From contig NZ_CP016428.1 in assembly GCF_001693385.1 (NCBI RefSeq), positions 2,294,001-2,358,000 of the forward strand: DNA of 64,000 nucleotides, in the 5' to 3' direction. A program made the translations under genes and the position numbers. The notes beneath the pieces were generated by a model, which was not told the origin of the DNA, ran no database searches, and saw nothing but the letters and a program-made list of their open reading frames with translations. How positions within the stretch are numbered: position 1 is the stretch's first letter; each line of letters starts with the position of its first letter. The DNA comes from Bradyrhizobium icense. Its GTDB lineage: Bacteria; Pseudomonadota; Alphaproteobacteria; Rhizobiales; Xanthobacteraceae. Positions 36,775 to 44,675 of this stretch are shown one piece after another.

Positions 36775-37677
36775 CTATGGTGGGAACAACAGCCGCACCG
36801 CGGCTTCCGGCTCCTTGCGACGCATCGCGAGCACGCCGTAGAGTCGGAAGCGGTACCGATCCTGCGCGGTCGTTTCGATGAAGCGCAGCGTTGGTTCTAC
36901 AGCAACGACTCGGTCTGCAGGATCGCCTCCAACCGAAACAAGCACTCCTTCTTCCGCATCAAGCGCCGGGGAACGTCGAATGGGCGATGCCAAAAGAGGC
37001 TCTATCTGGTCCTTTGGAAGTACCAGAGCGGGTGCGTTCGGTGTGAGGGCGGCGATGAAAGCATCGCGTCCGAGAATCAGGTGATATGGCCCCATGTGTC
37101 CGGCTGCTTCCAAAATGACAATCGCTTCGGCTACAGCCGAAACGATGAGGGGGCCGTAACCGAATCCGCCCCCCGTAGCATTCACTAGCTGATGCGGCCG
37201 ACGGCGCGGGCCGTAGGCGACATTGCGAGCACTACCAGCCAAGCCATCATAGTTCGCGCGGTCCTGCCCGCGTTGAATATCCGCGCGCCTTGGCAGAGCA
37301 CGACCATCTGGCCGATAGCCGTTAGCAACGACTGCAAGGCCGCGAAGAAGTACCTCATCCTCGATGCGAGCAAAATCGCTCGCGGCGCGTCGAGCCAATG
37401 AAAGTGCGCGCGTGAGCTCGGGTTGCTGGACCTGCTGCTTATCCAAGAAGAACTGGACCGAGATCTCGGGTAGCGGGATCGTCGTCACGTCATCGATGGT
37501 GCGCGTCAGAGCGTCGATCCGATCAATGGCGACTGTCTTGTCGTTTGCACCGACTTTCGTCGTCGGAATCACTTGTTCCACGACCCGAACGCGTTTCACT
37601 TCCGATGCGACTGCCGCGTCGATGGCCCCCCACTGCTGCTGTGTCCAATCAACTCCCAATCGTTGAGCGTCACCCAT
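36775..37677 (-). CDS. Encapsulin-like nanocompartment shell protein (HK97 fold)
   Basis: A 300-residue protein aligned by eye with family 1 encapsulins of Thermotoga and Mycobacterium. Matching blocks are the N-terminal amphipathic helix QWGAIDAAVASEVKR (residues 15-29), IPLPEISVQFFLD (67-79), the spine-helix end DFARIEDEVLLRG (101-113), MGPYHLILGRDAFIAAL (195-211), and the C-terminal strand RYRFRLYGVLA (274-284) followed by EPEAAVRLL. Such proteins self-assemble into icosahedral protein cages that house cargo enzymes. AGGAAGGAG lies eight bases before the ATG. It sits between a small charged protein gene (37-base gap) and a patatin-like gene; no phage genes are nearby. Local GC is high (39/60 at 37201-37260). 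Confidence 0.8.
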   Translation of the reverse strand: MGDAQRLGVDWTQQQWGAIDAAVASEVKRVRVVEQVIPTTKVGANDKTVAIDRIDALTRTIDDVTTIPLPEISVQFFLDKQQVQQPELTRALSLARRAASDFARIEDEVLLRGLAVVANGYRPDGRALPRRADIQRGQDRANYDGLAGSARNVAYGPRRRPHQLVNATGGGFGYGPLIVSAVAEAIVILEAAGHMGPYHLILGRDAFIAALTPNAPALVLPKDQIEPLLASPIRRSPALDAEEGVLVSVGGDPADRVVAVEPTLRFIETTAQDRYRFRLYGVLAMRRKEPEAAVRLLFPP

Positions 37678-37714
37678 TGTGTGCTCCTTCCTGGTCCGTC
37701 CAGAGCTATGGCTT

Positions 37715-37969
37715 TCACTTCTTGCCCTTCGCTTCGCCTTCCTTCTGACCAGACAGTTTCACGCGTTCTTCCTGGAGCTTCGTTTTCGCTGCTTCTTCAT
37801 CGTCACAGGAATGCACGATCGTCCAGGTCCGGGGGACCCATCGCTCCCTGAAGGCCGTTTCGTCGGCTTCAAGCTCGTTCTCCGGCTCTTTATCTGGCGG
37901 TTTGCTGCCGTAAAAAATCTGGAGCTGATCTCTGTCCGTGCTCACAACGTAATATTTAAGGTTTGGCAT
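37715..37969 (-). CDS. Small charged protein of unknown function, encapsulin operon
   Basis: An 84-residue protein with no family that I recognise. The first 35 residues look like a beta-rich segment (LKYYVVSTDRDQLQIFYGS). The middle is acidic (KEPENELEADE), and the C-terminal 25 residues are highly charged and probably helical or disordered, ending GEAKGKK. An AGGAG site lies nine bases upstream of the ATG. It is the first clear gene of the operon leading to the encapsulin and patatin genes, so it could be a cargo, adaptor or regulator. The tail does not match known encapsulation peptides. Confidence 0.6.
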   Translation of the reverse strand: MPNLKYYVVSTDRDQLQIFYGSKPPDKEPENELEADETAFRERWVPRTWTIVHSCDDEEAAKTKLQEERVKLSGQKEGEAKGKK

Positions 37970-38136
37970 GATAACTTGCTCCTACTCAGACGTAACGTTG
38001 ACCTACAGCTCCAGGTAGCGCAGAACCTCGAAATGCTTTTGAGGATTCTTGCTCCGTCGATCAGGACGGCGGATGCTGTCCGCGTGATCAGCTCGATACG
38101 TTGATAGTCCTCCGACCTAAGCCTCTTCAGGGACAT
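37942..38136 (-). CDS. Possible small protein upstream of the encapsulin operon
   Basis: A 64-codon frame whose first 38 residues (beginning MSLKRLRSEDYQRIELI) look protein-like, while the rest, rich in Ser and Arg, does not. In another frame the DNA at the end of the good part reads HFEVLRYLEL then stop, so this may be a frameshifted gene. No clear ribosome-binding site. It overlaps the 84-residue gene by 28 bases. Confidence 0.25.
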   Translation of the reverse strand: MSLKRLRSEDYQRIELITRTASAVLIDGARILKSISRFCATWSCRSTLRLSRSKLSCQTLNITL

Positions 38137-38152
38137 CGTTGGGTCTTCTTGC

Positions 38153-38528
38153 TTAGTCGGAAATGTACGGGTCCCAGAGGAAGCCTTTATAGTCGTCGCG
38201 GTCGGTGACGAAGTTATTCAGAGGCTTTATGTTGCTTGCGCCAAGCGGGCCCGAATACCGTATTGATCGGAAAGCGCTCATAGCTTTCGTCGTCCCGAAA
38301 AACGCCATTCTTGAAGAATTGATAGGTCAGCTCGGCCCTGTCTTTGTTTTCAACTTCATCGCCGAATTGATTGTAGACAATGCCAACCCAGGCGCCGATG
38401 CAGGACAATGCCCACACATCAAACGTTATCTTCGGCTTGATGTCGGCAGCGGCAATAGCTTCCAGAACCCCGATGTGCAGGCCGGCTGCGGGACCGCCGC
38501 CGCCGAGCGTAATCGCTCTCTTCACCAT
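38153..38528 (-). pseudogene. Truncated, frameshifted second copy of the patatin-like gene
   Basis: The first 96 or so codons closely match the patatin-like gene at 35384-36676, including the start context GGAGGAACC-ATG and the GGGGPAAGLHIG loop. A single extra base in the run near 38236 (GCTTGCG where the intact copy has GCTGCG) shifts the frame to an early stop at 38214. In the restored frame homology continues as FVTDRDDYKGFLWDPY and then breaks off. About 70% of the gene is missing. Homology also covers some 60 bases upstream, showing tandem duplication. Confidence 0.85.
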
Positions 38529-38968
38529 TGGTTCCTCCATCTAATTATCGTGTGGCTTATTCTCCGATCAGGTTTCTGAATTGCGTGAAGAGGAAGAGAT
38601 TAATCGTTTTTGGGATCATTGGAAAGCGCGATGGACGTCGATGTTCGACGCTCTCCCGAACCTGGTGATCGCACTAGCGCACATCCGCCAAAGGGCCCGG
38701 GCCTGCGTACGTGCGCGTTAGTTTGGCGCCATCGTCCATTTGTGAGCCAGTTCACGTCAGATATTAATCGCTGACGGTAGTATGGAAGTAGCTGTAGTCA
38801 GTTCGTGACTTCCGTTATCGCGGGTAAGGTGGACCTTCCTTAGCCGTGTCGTCAGGTCAGCTAGCTTGGCACGTCCCGGACATGCGGAGATCAGCGCGTA
38901 ATATCCGCTTTCAGCAGCAAAGCGGACGTTTTGCCGGTCGCGAGTAATCCAGATTATGGTTGAACTCG
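38529..38968. other. Intergenic region upstream of the patatin remnant
   Basis: About 440 bases with no supported gene. The first 60 bases resemble the region upstream of the intact patatin gene (shared TTCTCCGATC followed by a T-rich run). The rest shows nothing that I recognise. Confidence 0.5.
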
Positions 38969-39814
38969 TCAGTTTCCCGCAGCCGCGCGCGGCGGATTCC
39001 TGCCAAGCTCTGCCGCCATCGCCGATATCAGCGGCCGCATGAAGAAGGCGTCCTCGGCCGGATAGATATCGGTGCGCAGGCCGTGGGATTTAAGTTCATC
39101 CGATACCGCCGGTCCGACGGAAGCGATCGGGGTGCGATCGAGCCCGGCGCGTAACCGGTCCTCGCAGCCGCGCGCGCGGGCGACTTCGATCAGGCGGCGG
39201 ACCTGGCCGAGATTGGTCAGCGCGATCGCGTCGATGCGGCCAGCCGCCATCTCGTCGATCGCGCTGATGATGTTGGCGTCGGCGGCTTGCGCGTCGTAGA
39301 CGTAAGGCAGCACGGTATCGACCTCGGCGCCTTGCGCTTTGACCGCGCCGATCAGTACGCTGTGATCCTTGTCGGGATAGAGTTGCAGGCCCACGCGATG
39401 GCCGCTGAGGTCTAGCCGCGACAGCATCTCGGCGACGCCTTCGGAGGTTGGCTTCTCCGTCGTCATCTGCGGCTCCAGCCCGATTTCGCGCAGCGCCTTG
39501 CCCGGCTTGGGCCCGCGGGCGAATTTGCGTGCCTTGCCGAGCGAGGCAATGAATTCCTGCTCGACGCCGATGCGCCGGACGACCTTCATCAGCCGGCGCA
39601 GGCCTTCGCCGGTCATCAGCACCAAATCGTCAAACGGCTTTTCGATCGACCGCCTGATCCAGGCTTCGATGGGCGCCGGATCCGGCGCGTCGTGGATGGT
39701 GAACATCGGACATTGCAGCACGTCGGCGCCCTGCTCGGTGAGCAGGCGGGAAAACTGCGCTTCCTCGCGCGTTTCCAGGATCAGGATGCGGTAACCGTTC
39801 AGTCTGTCAGCCAT
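38969..39814 (-). CDS. Uroporphyrinogen-III synthase family protein
   Basis: A 281-residue HEM4-domain protein. It has the bilobed pattern RILILETREEAQFSRLLTEQGADVLQCP at the N-terminus, LVLMTGEGLRRLM in lobe 1, VGLQLYPDK at the hinge, IDAIALTNLGQVRRL in lobe 2, and IASVGPAVSDELKSHGL near the end. The family cyclises hydroxymethylbilane in haem synthesis, but standalone paralogues also occur as transcriptional-regulator domains, so a housekeeping hemD role is not certain. The start at MADRLNGYR (39814) is chosen by homology; 37 more codons are open upstream. It is divergent from purU. Confidence 0.8.
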   Translation of the reverse strand: MADRLNGYRILILETREEAQFSRLLTEQGADVLQCPMFTIHDAPDPAPIEAWIRRSIEKPFDDLVLMTGEGLRRLMKVVRRIGVEQEFIASLGKARKFARGPKPGKALREIGLEPQMTTEKPTSEGVAEMLSRLDLSGHRVGLQLYPDKDHSVLIGAVKAQGAEVDTVLPYVYDAQAADANIISAIDEMAAGRIDAIALTNLGQVRRLIEVARARGCEDRLRAGLDRTPIASVGPAVSDELKSHGLRTDIYPAEDAFFMRPLISAMAAELGRNPPRAAAGN

Positions 39815-39957
39815 GATCTCGCTCCAACGCTTTCGCTTCGCGCTTTGTTCATCCTGACCCCGGTTTCCGGATTGGCGCAAGCGCCTCTGCGGTGATAGAG
39901 CAGGGCCGCAAATCCGAGGTTTCACCCTTCTGCCCGAATTGTAGCCAAGTCCGCGCC

Positions 39958-40821
39958 ATGCCCGATCATCAATTCGTCCTGACCCTGTCCTGCCCGGATC
40001 GCCCCGGCATCGTTTCCGCGGTGTCGACCTTTCTGGCCCATAACGGTCAGAACATCCTGGACGCCCAGCAGTTCGACGACGTCGAGACCAAGAAATTCTT
40101 CATGCGGGTGGTGTTCACCGCCGCCGATCTCGCGGTCGAACTGCAGGCCTTGCAGACCGGTTTCACCGCGATCGCCGATCGCTTCGGCATGGAGTGGCAA
40201 ATGCGCGACCGCGCTAGCCGGCGCCGGGTGATGCTGCTGGTCTCGAAGTCGGATCATTGCCTGGTCGATATCCTCTATCGCTGGCGCACCGGCGAACTCG
40301 AAATGATCCCGACCGCGATCGTGTCCAACCATCCGCGCGAGACCTATGGCTCGCTCGATTTCGGCGAGATCCCGTTCCACTATTTGCCGGTGACGAAGGA
40401 AACCAAGCGCGAGCAGGAAGAGGCGGTCTGGAAACTGGTGCAGGACACTGGGACCGATCTCGTCGTACTGGCCCGCTACATGCAGATACTGTCGGACGAA
40501 ATGTCGGCAAAACTATCCGGGCGCTGCATCAATATCCACCATTCGTTCCTGCCGGGCTTCAAGGGCGCGCGGCCCTATCACCAGGCCCATGAGCGCGGCG
40601 TCAAGCTGATCGGCGCCACCGCGCATTACGTCACGCGCGACCTCGATGAAGGCCCGATCATCGACCAGGACGTCGAGCGCATCAGCCATCGCGATACGCC
40701 GGAAGATCTGTCGCGCAAGGGCCGCGACATCGAACGCCGCGTGCTGGCGCGCGCGATGCGCCATCACCTCGAGGATCGCGTCATCCTCAACGGCCGCAAG
40801 ACCGTGGTGTTTATGGACTAG
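39958..40821 (+). CDS. purU: Formyltetrahydrofolate deformylase
   Basis: A 287-residue enzyme hydrolysing 10-formyl-tetrahydrofolate to formate and tetrahydrofolate. An N-terminal ACT domain ([22 protein letters not shown]) is followed by the formyltransferase-like catalytic domain with [48 protein letters not shown] (catalytic Asn/His) and [10 protein letters not shown] with the conserved Asp. ATG 39958 gives the normal family length. It converges with the lipoprotein gene, the two stop codons sharing CTAG. Confidence 0.95.
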   Translation: MPDHQFVLTLSCPDRPGIVSAVSTFLAHNGQNILDAQQFDDVETKKFFMRVVFTAADLAVELQALQTGFTAIADRFGMEWQMRDRASRRRVMLLVSKSDHCLVDILYRWRTGELEMIPTAIVSNHPRETYGSLDFGEIPFHYLPVTKETKREQEEAVWKLVQDTGTDLVVLARYMQILSDEMSAKLSGRCINIHHSFLPGFKGARPYHQAHERGVKLIGATAHYVTRDLDEGPIIDQDVERISHRDTPEDLSRKGRDIERRVLARAMRHHLEDRVILNGRKTVVFMD

Positions 40822-41096
40822 CGCGCCGCATCCTGGGACCCGGGAGCCGGGTTGGTCTCCTTGTCGCGCTCGGAAGCCGGCATCAGGCGTTTTCGCTCGC
40901 GCTCCCGCATGTACTCGTCATACTTCGCGGTTCCCGGGCGCGGCGGCGCGTCGGCGGGCAGGCCCCCGGCCCAGGCCGGAATGGCATCGCTGACGCCGGC
41001 TGAGACCTTCTCGTTGATGGTACCACAGCCGCTCAAGCCGCTGCCCGCGAGGGCAACGGTGGCGATCATGGCAATGTGGCGCGCGCTGGTCGGCAT
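40818..41096 (-). CDS. Small putative lipoprotein
   Basis: A 92-residue protein with a signal peptide ending in the lipobox LSGC (Cys24), so it is expected to be lipidated. The mature part is short, proline-rich in the middle and very charged near the end ([19 protein letters not shown]). No known domain. Small lipoproteins with this layout are common in Rhizobiales, but the function is unknown. Confidence 0.7.
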   Translation of the reverse strand: MPTSARHIAMIATVALAGSGLSGCGTINEKVSAGVSDAIPAWAGGLPADAPPRPGTAKYDEYMRERERKRLMPASERDKETNPAPGSQDAAR

Positions 41097-41437
41097 CGGC
41101 AGAAGGTTACGCCTTTGACGTTTAAGGATGATGGATTTAGGGCGCTGTCTTGGGGAACCGATGAGAGGCCGTTCTTTGTTGACAGGACTTCATTTGTACG
41201 ATCGTACAAAATAGGCGGCAACCGCGGGACATGCGGTCAGCGACATCGGATCATATTATAGTACCATCGTGTCTTTCACGGCTATGGGCTTCATCGCTGC
41301 GACACGCCCATGGTCCGATTGACAAAAGGACGGTCAAGGACGCCATGTTGCCGTGCTACCCGGCGGAAAATTCTGGGTTATGGTGAGATCAAGGGCCGGG
41401 GACTCGGTTCGAGGCACAAGGCCGATCAGGGGGAGAG
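41097..41437. other. Divergent regulatory region upstream of Liv system 3
   Basis: 341 bases between the lipoprotein gene and the system 3 binding-protein gene, with no supported gene. It contains a TTGACA at 41179-41184 and the 18-base palindrome described next, so it is the probable promoter region of the transporter operon. Confidence 0.55.
41193..41210. promoter_or_regulatory. 18-bp perfect palindrome, likely operator
   Basis: TTTGTACGATCGTACAAA is fully self-complementary. It begins eight bases after a TTGACA hexamer (41179-41184), placing it where a -10 region and repressor site would overlap. Length and symmetry fit a TetR- or GntR-family operator. No regulator gene of either family lies in this window, so the cognate protein is unknown. 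Confidence 0.6.
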
Positions 41438-42616
41438 ATGCTCATGTCTATTCGCAGTCAACTATTGCTGGCCGCAGCCTCGGTCGCCGCGATGCTGGCG
41501 CTTGCGCCGGCCCACGCCCAGGAAACAGTCAAGATCGGCCTGATCCTGCCGATGACCGGTGGCCAGGCATCGACCGGCAAGCAGATCGACAACGCGGTCA
41601 AGCTCTACATGCAGCAGAACGGCGATACCGTCGCCGGTAAGAAGATCGAAGTCATCCTCAAGGACGACGCAGCGGTTCCCGACAATACCAAGCGTCTCGC
41701 GCAGGAACTGATCGTCAACGACAAGGTCAATTTCATCGCGGGTTTTGGCGTGACCCCGGCAGCCCTTGCCGCCGCGCCGCTGGCGACGCAGGCCAAGGTT
41801 CCGGAAATCGTGATGGCGGCGGGCACCTCGATCATCACGGAGCGCTCGCCCTATATCGTCCGTACCTCCTTCACGCTGGCGCAGTCGTCGACCATCATCG
41901 GTGACTGGGCCGCCAAGAACGGCATCAAGAAGGTGGCGACGCTGACCTCCGACTACGCGCCCGGCAACGACGCTCTGAACTTCTTCAAGCAGAACTTCAC
42001 CGCCGGTGGCGGCGAGATCGTCGAAGAGGTGAAGGTGCCGCTGCAAAACCCTGATTTCGCTCCGTTTCTGCAGCGCATGAAGGATGCCAAGCCCGATGCG
42101 GTGTTCGTGTTCGTGCCGGCGGGGCAGGGCGGCGGCTTCATGAAGCAGTATGCCGAGCGCGGGCTCGACAAGGCGGGCATCCGGGTGATTGGCCCCGGCG
42201 ACGTGATGGATGACGACCTGCTCAACGGCATGGGCGACGCCGCGCTCGGCACCGTGACGGCGCATATGTACTCCGCCGCGCATCCGTCGGCCGCGAACAA
42301 GGAATTCGTCGCTGCCTACAAGAAGGCTTTCGGCCAGCGCCCGGGCTTCATGGCGGTGGGCGGCTATGACGGCATCCGCCTGATCTACGAGGCACTGAAG
42401 AAGACCGGCGGCAAGACCGACGGCGATGCGCTGGTCGCGGCGATGAAGGGCATGAAGTGGGAAAGCCCGCGCGGCCCGATCATGATCGATCCGGAAACCC
42501 GCGACATCGTGCAGAACATCTACATCCGCAAGGTCGAGAAGGTCGACGGCGAACTCTATAACGTCGAGTTCGCGACCTTCGAGGCGGTGAAAGATTCCGG
42601 CAAGACGAAGAAGTGA
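41438..42616 (+). CDS. Liv-type periplasmic binding protein, system 3
   Basis: A 392-residue type I binding protein. A signal peptide with core LLLAAASVAAMLALAPAHAQ leads into ETVKIGLILPMTGGQASTGKQ. The GGGGGAGAG site suits either ATG 41438 or, with better spacing, ATG 41444. It heads the plus-strand operon binding protein, livH, livM, livG, livF. A palindromic repeat occupies most of the 150-base gap before livH. Ligand unknown. Confidence 0.9.
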   Translation: MLMSIRSQLLLAAASVAAMLALAPAHAQETVKIGLILPMTGGQASTGKQIDNAVKLYMQQNGDTVAGKKIEVILKDDAAVPDNTKRLAQELIVNDKVNFIAGFGVTPAALAAAPLATQAKVPEIVMAAGTSIITERSPYIVRTSFTLAQSSTIIGDWAAKNGIKKVATLTSDYAPGNDALNFFKQNFTAGGGEIVEEVKVPLQNPDFAPFLQRMKDAKPDAVFVFVPAGQGGGFMKQYAERGLDKAGIRVIGPGDVMDDDLLNGMGDAALGTVTAHMYSAAHPSAANKEFVAAYKKAFGQRPGFMAVGGYDGIRLIYEALKKTGGKTDGDALVAAMKGMKWESPRGPIMIDPETRDIVQNIYIRKVEKVDGELYNVEFATFEAVKDSGKTKK

Positions 42617-42625
42617 CGGCAAAGC

Positions 42626-42741
42626 CGTCATTCCGGGGCGCGCAAAGCGCGAACGATGGTGCGCAATTGCGCACCTAAGAATCTCGAGGTTGTTGCAAAG
42701 AGATTCCGGGTTCAGCGCTGCTGCGCCGCCCCGGAATGACG
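42626..42741. repeat. GTCATTCCGGGG palindromic repeat, copy 1
   Basis: 14-base perfect outer arms CGTCATTCCGGGGC (42626-42639) and GCCCCGGAATGACG (42728-42741) enclose smaller hairpins (GGTGCGCAATTGCGCACC and AGATTCCGGGTTC). The same design is seen at 50048-50143. It lies inside the Liv system 3 operon between the binding-protein gene and livH, where it could lower or stabilise downstream mRNA. Confidence 0.75.
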
Positions 42742-42766
42742 AGTCCTAAAGGTTCTTCGGCGCCCC

Positions 42767-43636
42767 ATGACCACGCTATTCACCATCCTGTTCGACGGTG
42801 TCGCCTACGGCATGCTGCTGTTCGTGCTCGCCTGCGGGCTGGCGGTGACGCTCGGGCTGATGAATTTCGTCAATCTCGCCCATGGCGCCTTCGCCATGAC
42901 CGGCGGCTATATTTGCGCGGTGCTGGTGAACAATTCCGGCTGGCCGTTCTTCGCGGCGCTTCCGCTCGCCTTTGTCTCAGCCGCGGCGATAGGCGTGGCG
43001 CTGGAGCGCACGCTCTACCGCCACCTCTATACCCGCAGCCACCTCGACCAGGTGTTGTTCACGATCGGCCTCACCTTCATGTCGGTAGCGGCGGTCGATT
43101 ACATCATGGGATCGTCGCGGATCTTCATCAAGCTGCCGGCGGCGCTGGAAGGCCAGTTCGATTTCTTCGGGGTCGGCATCGGCCGTTACCGCCTGATGAT
43201 CATCGTGATCTGCGGCCTGCTCACGGTGGCGCTGCAACTGATCCTGTCGAAAACCCGTTTTGGCAGCCGCCTGCGCGCCGCGGTCGACGATCCGCGCGCG
43301 GCCAGCGGCCTCGGCATCAACGTGCCGCAGGTGTTTGCGTTCACTTTCGCTTTCGGCTGCGGCCTTGCCGGCCTCGGCGGCGCGCTGAGCGCCGAGATTC
43401 TCGGGCTCGATCCGTATTTCCCGCTGAAATTCATGATCTACTTTTTGATCGTGGTCACCGTCGGCGGCTCCTCCAGCATCACCGGGCCGTTCCTCGCTTC
43501 GCTTTTGCTCGGTATCGGCGACGTTGCCGGCAAATATTACGTGCCGAAGATGGGACCGTTCGTCATCTACACGATCATGATCGTGATCCTGATCTGGCGT
43601 CCGAACGGCCTGTTCGGCCGCGCCGCTGCGCGTTGA
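42767..43636 (+). CDS. livH: Liv-type ABC transporter permease (LivH), system 3
   Basis: A 289-residue permease with the LivH signature GLMNFVNLAHGAFAMTGGY near residue 33, the coupling-loop RLRAAVDDPRAASGLGINV, and the closing VILIWRPNGLFGR. Multiple hydrophobic segments span the membrane. It is followed after seven bases by livM. Confidence 0.93.
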   Translation: MTTLFTILFDGVAYGMLLFVLACGLAVTLGLMNFVNLAHGAFAMTGGYICAVLVNNSGWPFFAALPLAFVSAAAIGVALERTLYRHLYTRSHLDQVLFTIGLTFMSVAAVDYIMGSSRIFIKLPAALEGQFDFFGVGIGRYRLMIIVICGLLTVALQLILSKTRFGSRLRAAVDDPRAASGLGINVPQVFAFTFAFGCGLAGLGGALSAEILGLDPYFPLKFMIYFLIVVTVGGSSSITGPFLASLLLGIGDVAGKYYVPKMGPFVIYTIMIVILIWRPNGLFGRAAAR

Positions 43637-43643
43637 GTCCAAG

Positions 43644-44675
43644 ATGACCGCAACCTCCGACGTCTCATCCCATGCCATCGCCCGCGCCCGCTGGCGCCCG
43701 GCCGAGATTGCGTTCTGGATTCTTGCCTTGTCCTGCGCGTTCCTGTTTCCGTCCCGTTATCTGATCATGACCGATATCTTGCGGCTGGCGTTGTTCACGC
43801 TGTCGCTCGATCTGATCCTCGGCTACGCCGGCATCGTCTCATTGGGGCATGCCGCGTTCTTTGGCGTTGGCGCCTATTCGGCGGGCTTGCTGGCGCTGCA
43901 CGGCATCATCAACGAGCCGGTGATCGCGCTGGTCGTCGCCGGCCTCGTCGCCATGGTGCTCGGCTTCCTCACCAGTTTCCTTGTCATCCGCGGCGTCGAC
44001 CTGACGCGGCTGATGGTGACGCTCGGCATTGCGCTGTTGCTCGAAGCGCTGGCGGAGCGCTTCTCCAACATCACCGGCGGCACCGACGGGCTGCAGGGCA
44101 TCGAGATGCAGCCGATCCTCGGCCTGTTCGCGTTCGACATGTTCGGCAAGACCGGGTTCTTCTATTCGCTGATCGTGCTGTTCCTGCTGTTTCTGTTGGC
44201 GCGGCGGATCGTGAATTCGCCGTTCGGCCTGTCGCTGCGCGCAATCAAAAACAATCCGTTGCGGGCATCCGCGATCGGTGTGCCCGTCAACCGCCGCCTG
44301 ATCGCGATCTATACGATCGCCGCGTTCTACGCCGGCATTGCCGGTGCGCTGTTCACCCAGACCACGGCGCTCGCCTCGCTCGACGTGTTCGCGTTCGAAC
44401 GCTCGGCCGATCTGATGCTGGTGCTGGTGATCGGCGGCACCGGCTATCTCTATGGCGGGCTGATTGGCGCCGTCGTCTTCAAGATGCTGCAGGAACTGTT
44501 TCAGACCATCACGCCGCAATACTGGCTGTTCTGGATCGGCCTCGTTCTGGTGGTGATGGTGCTGGTCGGCCGCGAGCGCATCCATCGCTGGGTGCTTTGG
44601 GGGCCGAACCTCGTCATCCGTCAGGTCTTCGGACGCAAGGCCGTCGTTGCCGTTCCCGAGAGCGACGCGCCATGA
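43644..44675 (+). CDS. livM: Liv-type ABC transporter permease (LivM), system 3
   Basis: A 343-residue permease with LDLILGYAGIVSLGHAAFFGVGAYSAG and FGLSLRAIKNNPLRASAIGVPV, the conserved LivM membrane and coupling segments. Its stop overlaps the livG start (ATGA), so translation is coupled. Confidence 0.93.
   Translation: MTATSDVSSHAIARARWRPAEIAFWILALSCAFLFPSRYLIMTDILRLALFTLSLDLILGYAGIVSLGHAAFFGVGAYSAGLLALHGIINEPVIALVVAGLVAMVLGFLTSFLVIRGVDLTRLMVTLGIALLLEALAERFSNITGGTDGLQGIEMQPILGLFAFDMFGKTGFFYSLIVLFLLFLLARRIVNSPFGLSLRAIKNNPLRASAIGVPVNRRLIAIYTIAAFYAGIAGALFTQTTALASLDVFAFERSADLMLVLVIGGTGYLYGGLIGAVVFKMLQELFQTITPQYWLFWIGLVLVVMVLVGRERIHRWVLWGPNLVIRQVFGRKAVVAVPESDAP

Noticed and set aside
36775..37677. 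HK97-fold protein as a prophage major capsid protein.
   Set aside because: No portal, terminase, protease or tail genes are nearby, and the sequence matches encapsulin blocks throughout.
35384..37969. C-terminal encapsulin-targeting peptide on the patatin or the 84-residue protein.
   Set aside because: Tails KRAALQSQGKQQL and KLSGQKEGEAKGKK do not show the hydrophobic-glycine pattern of known loading peptides.
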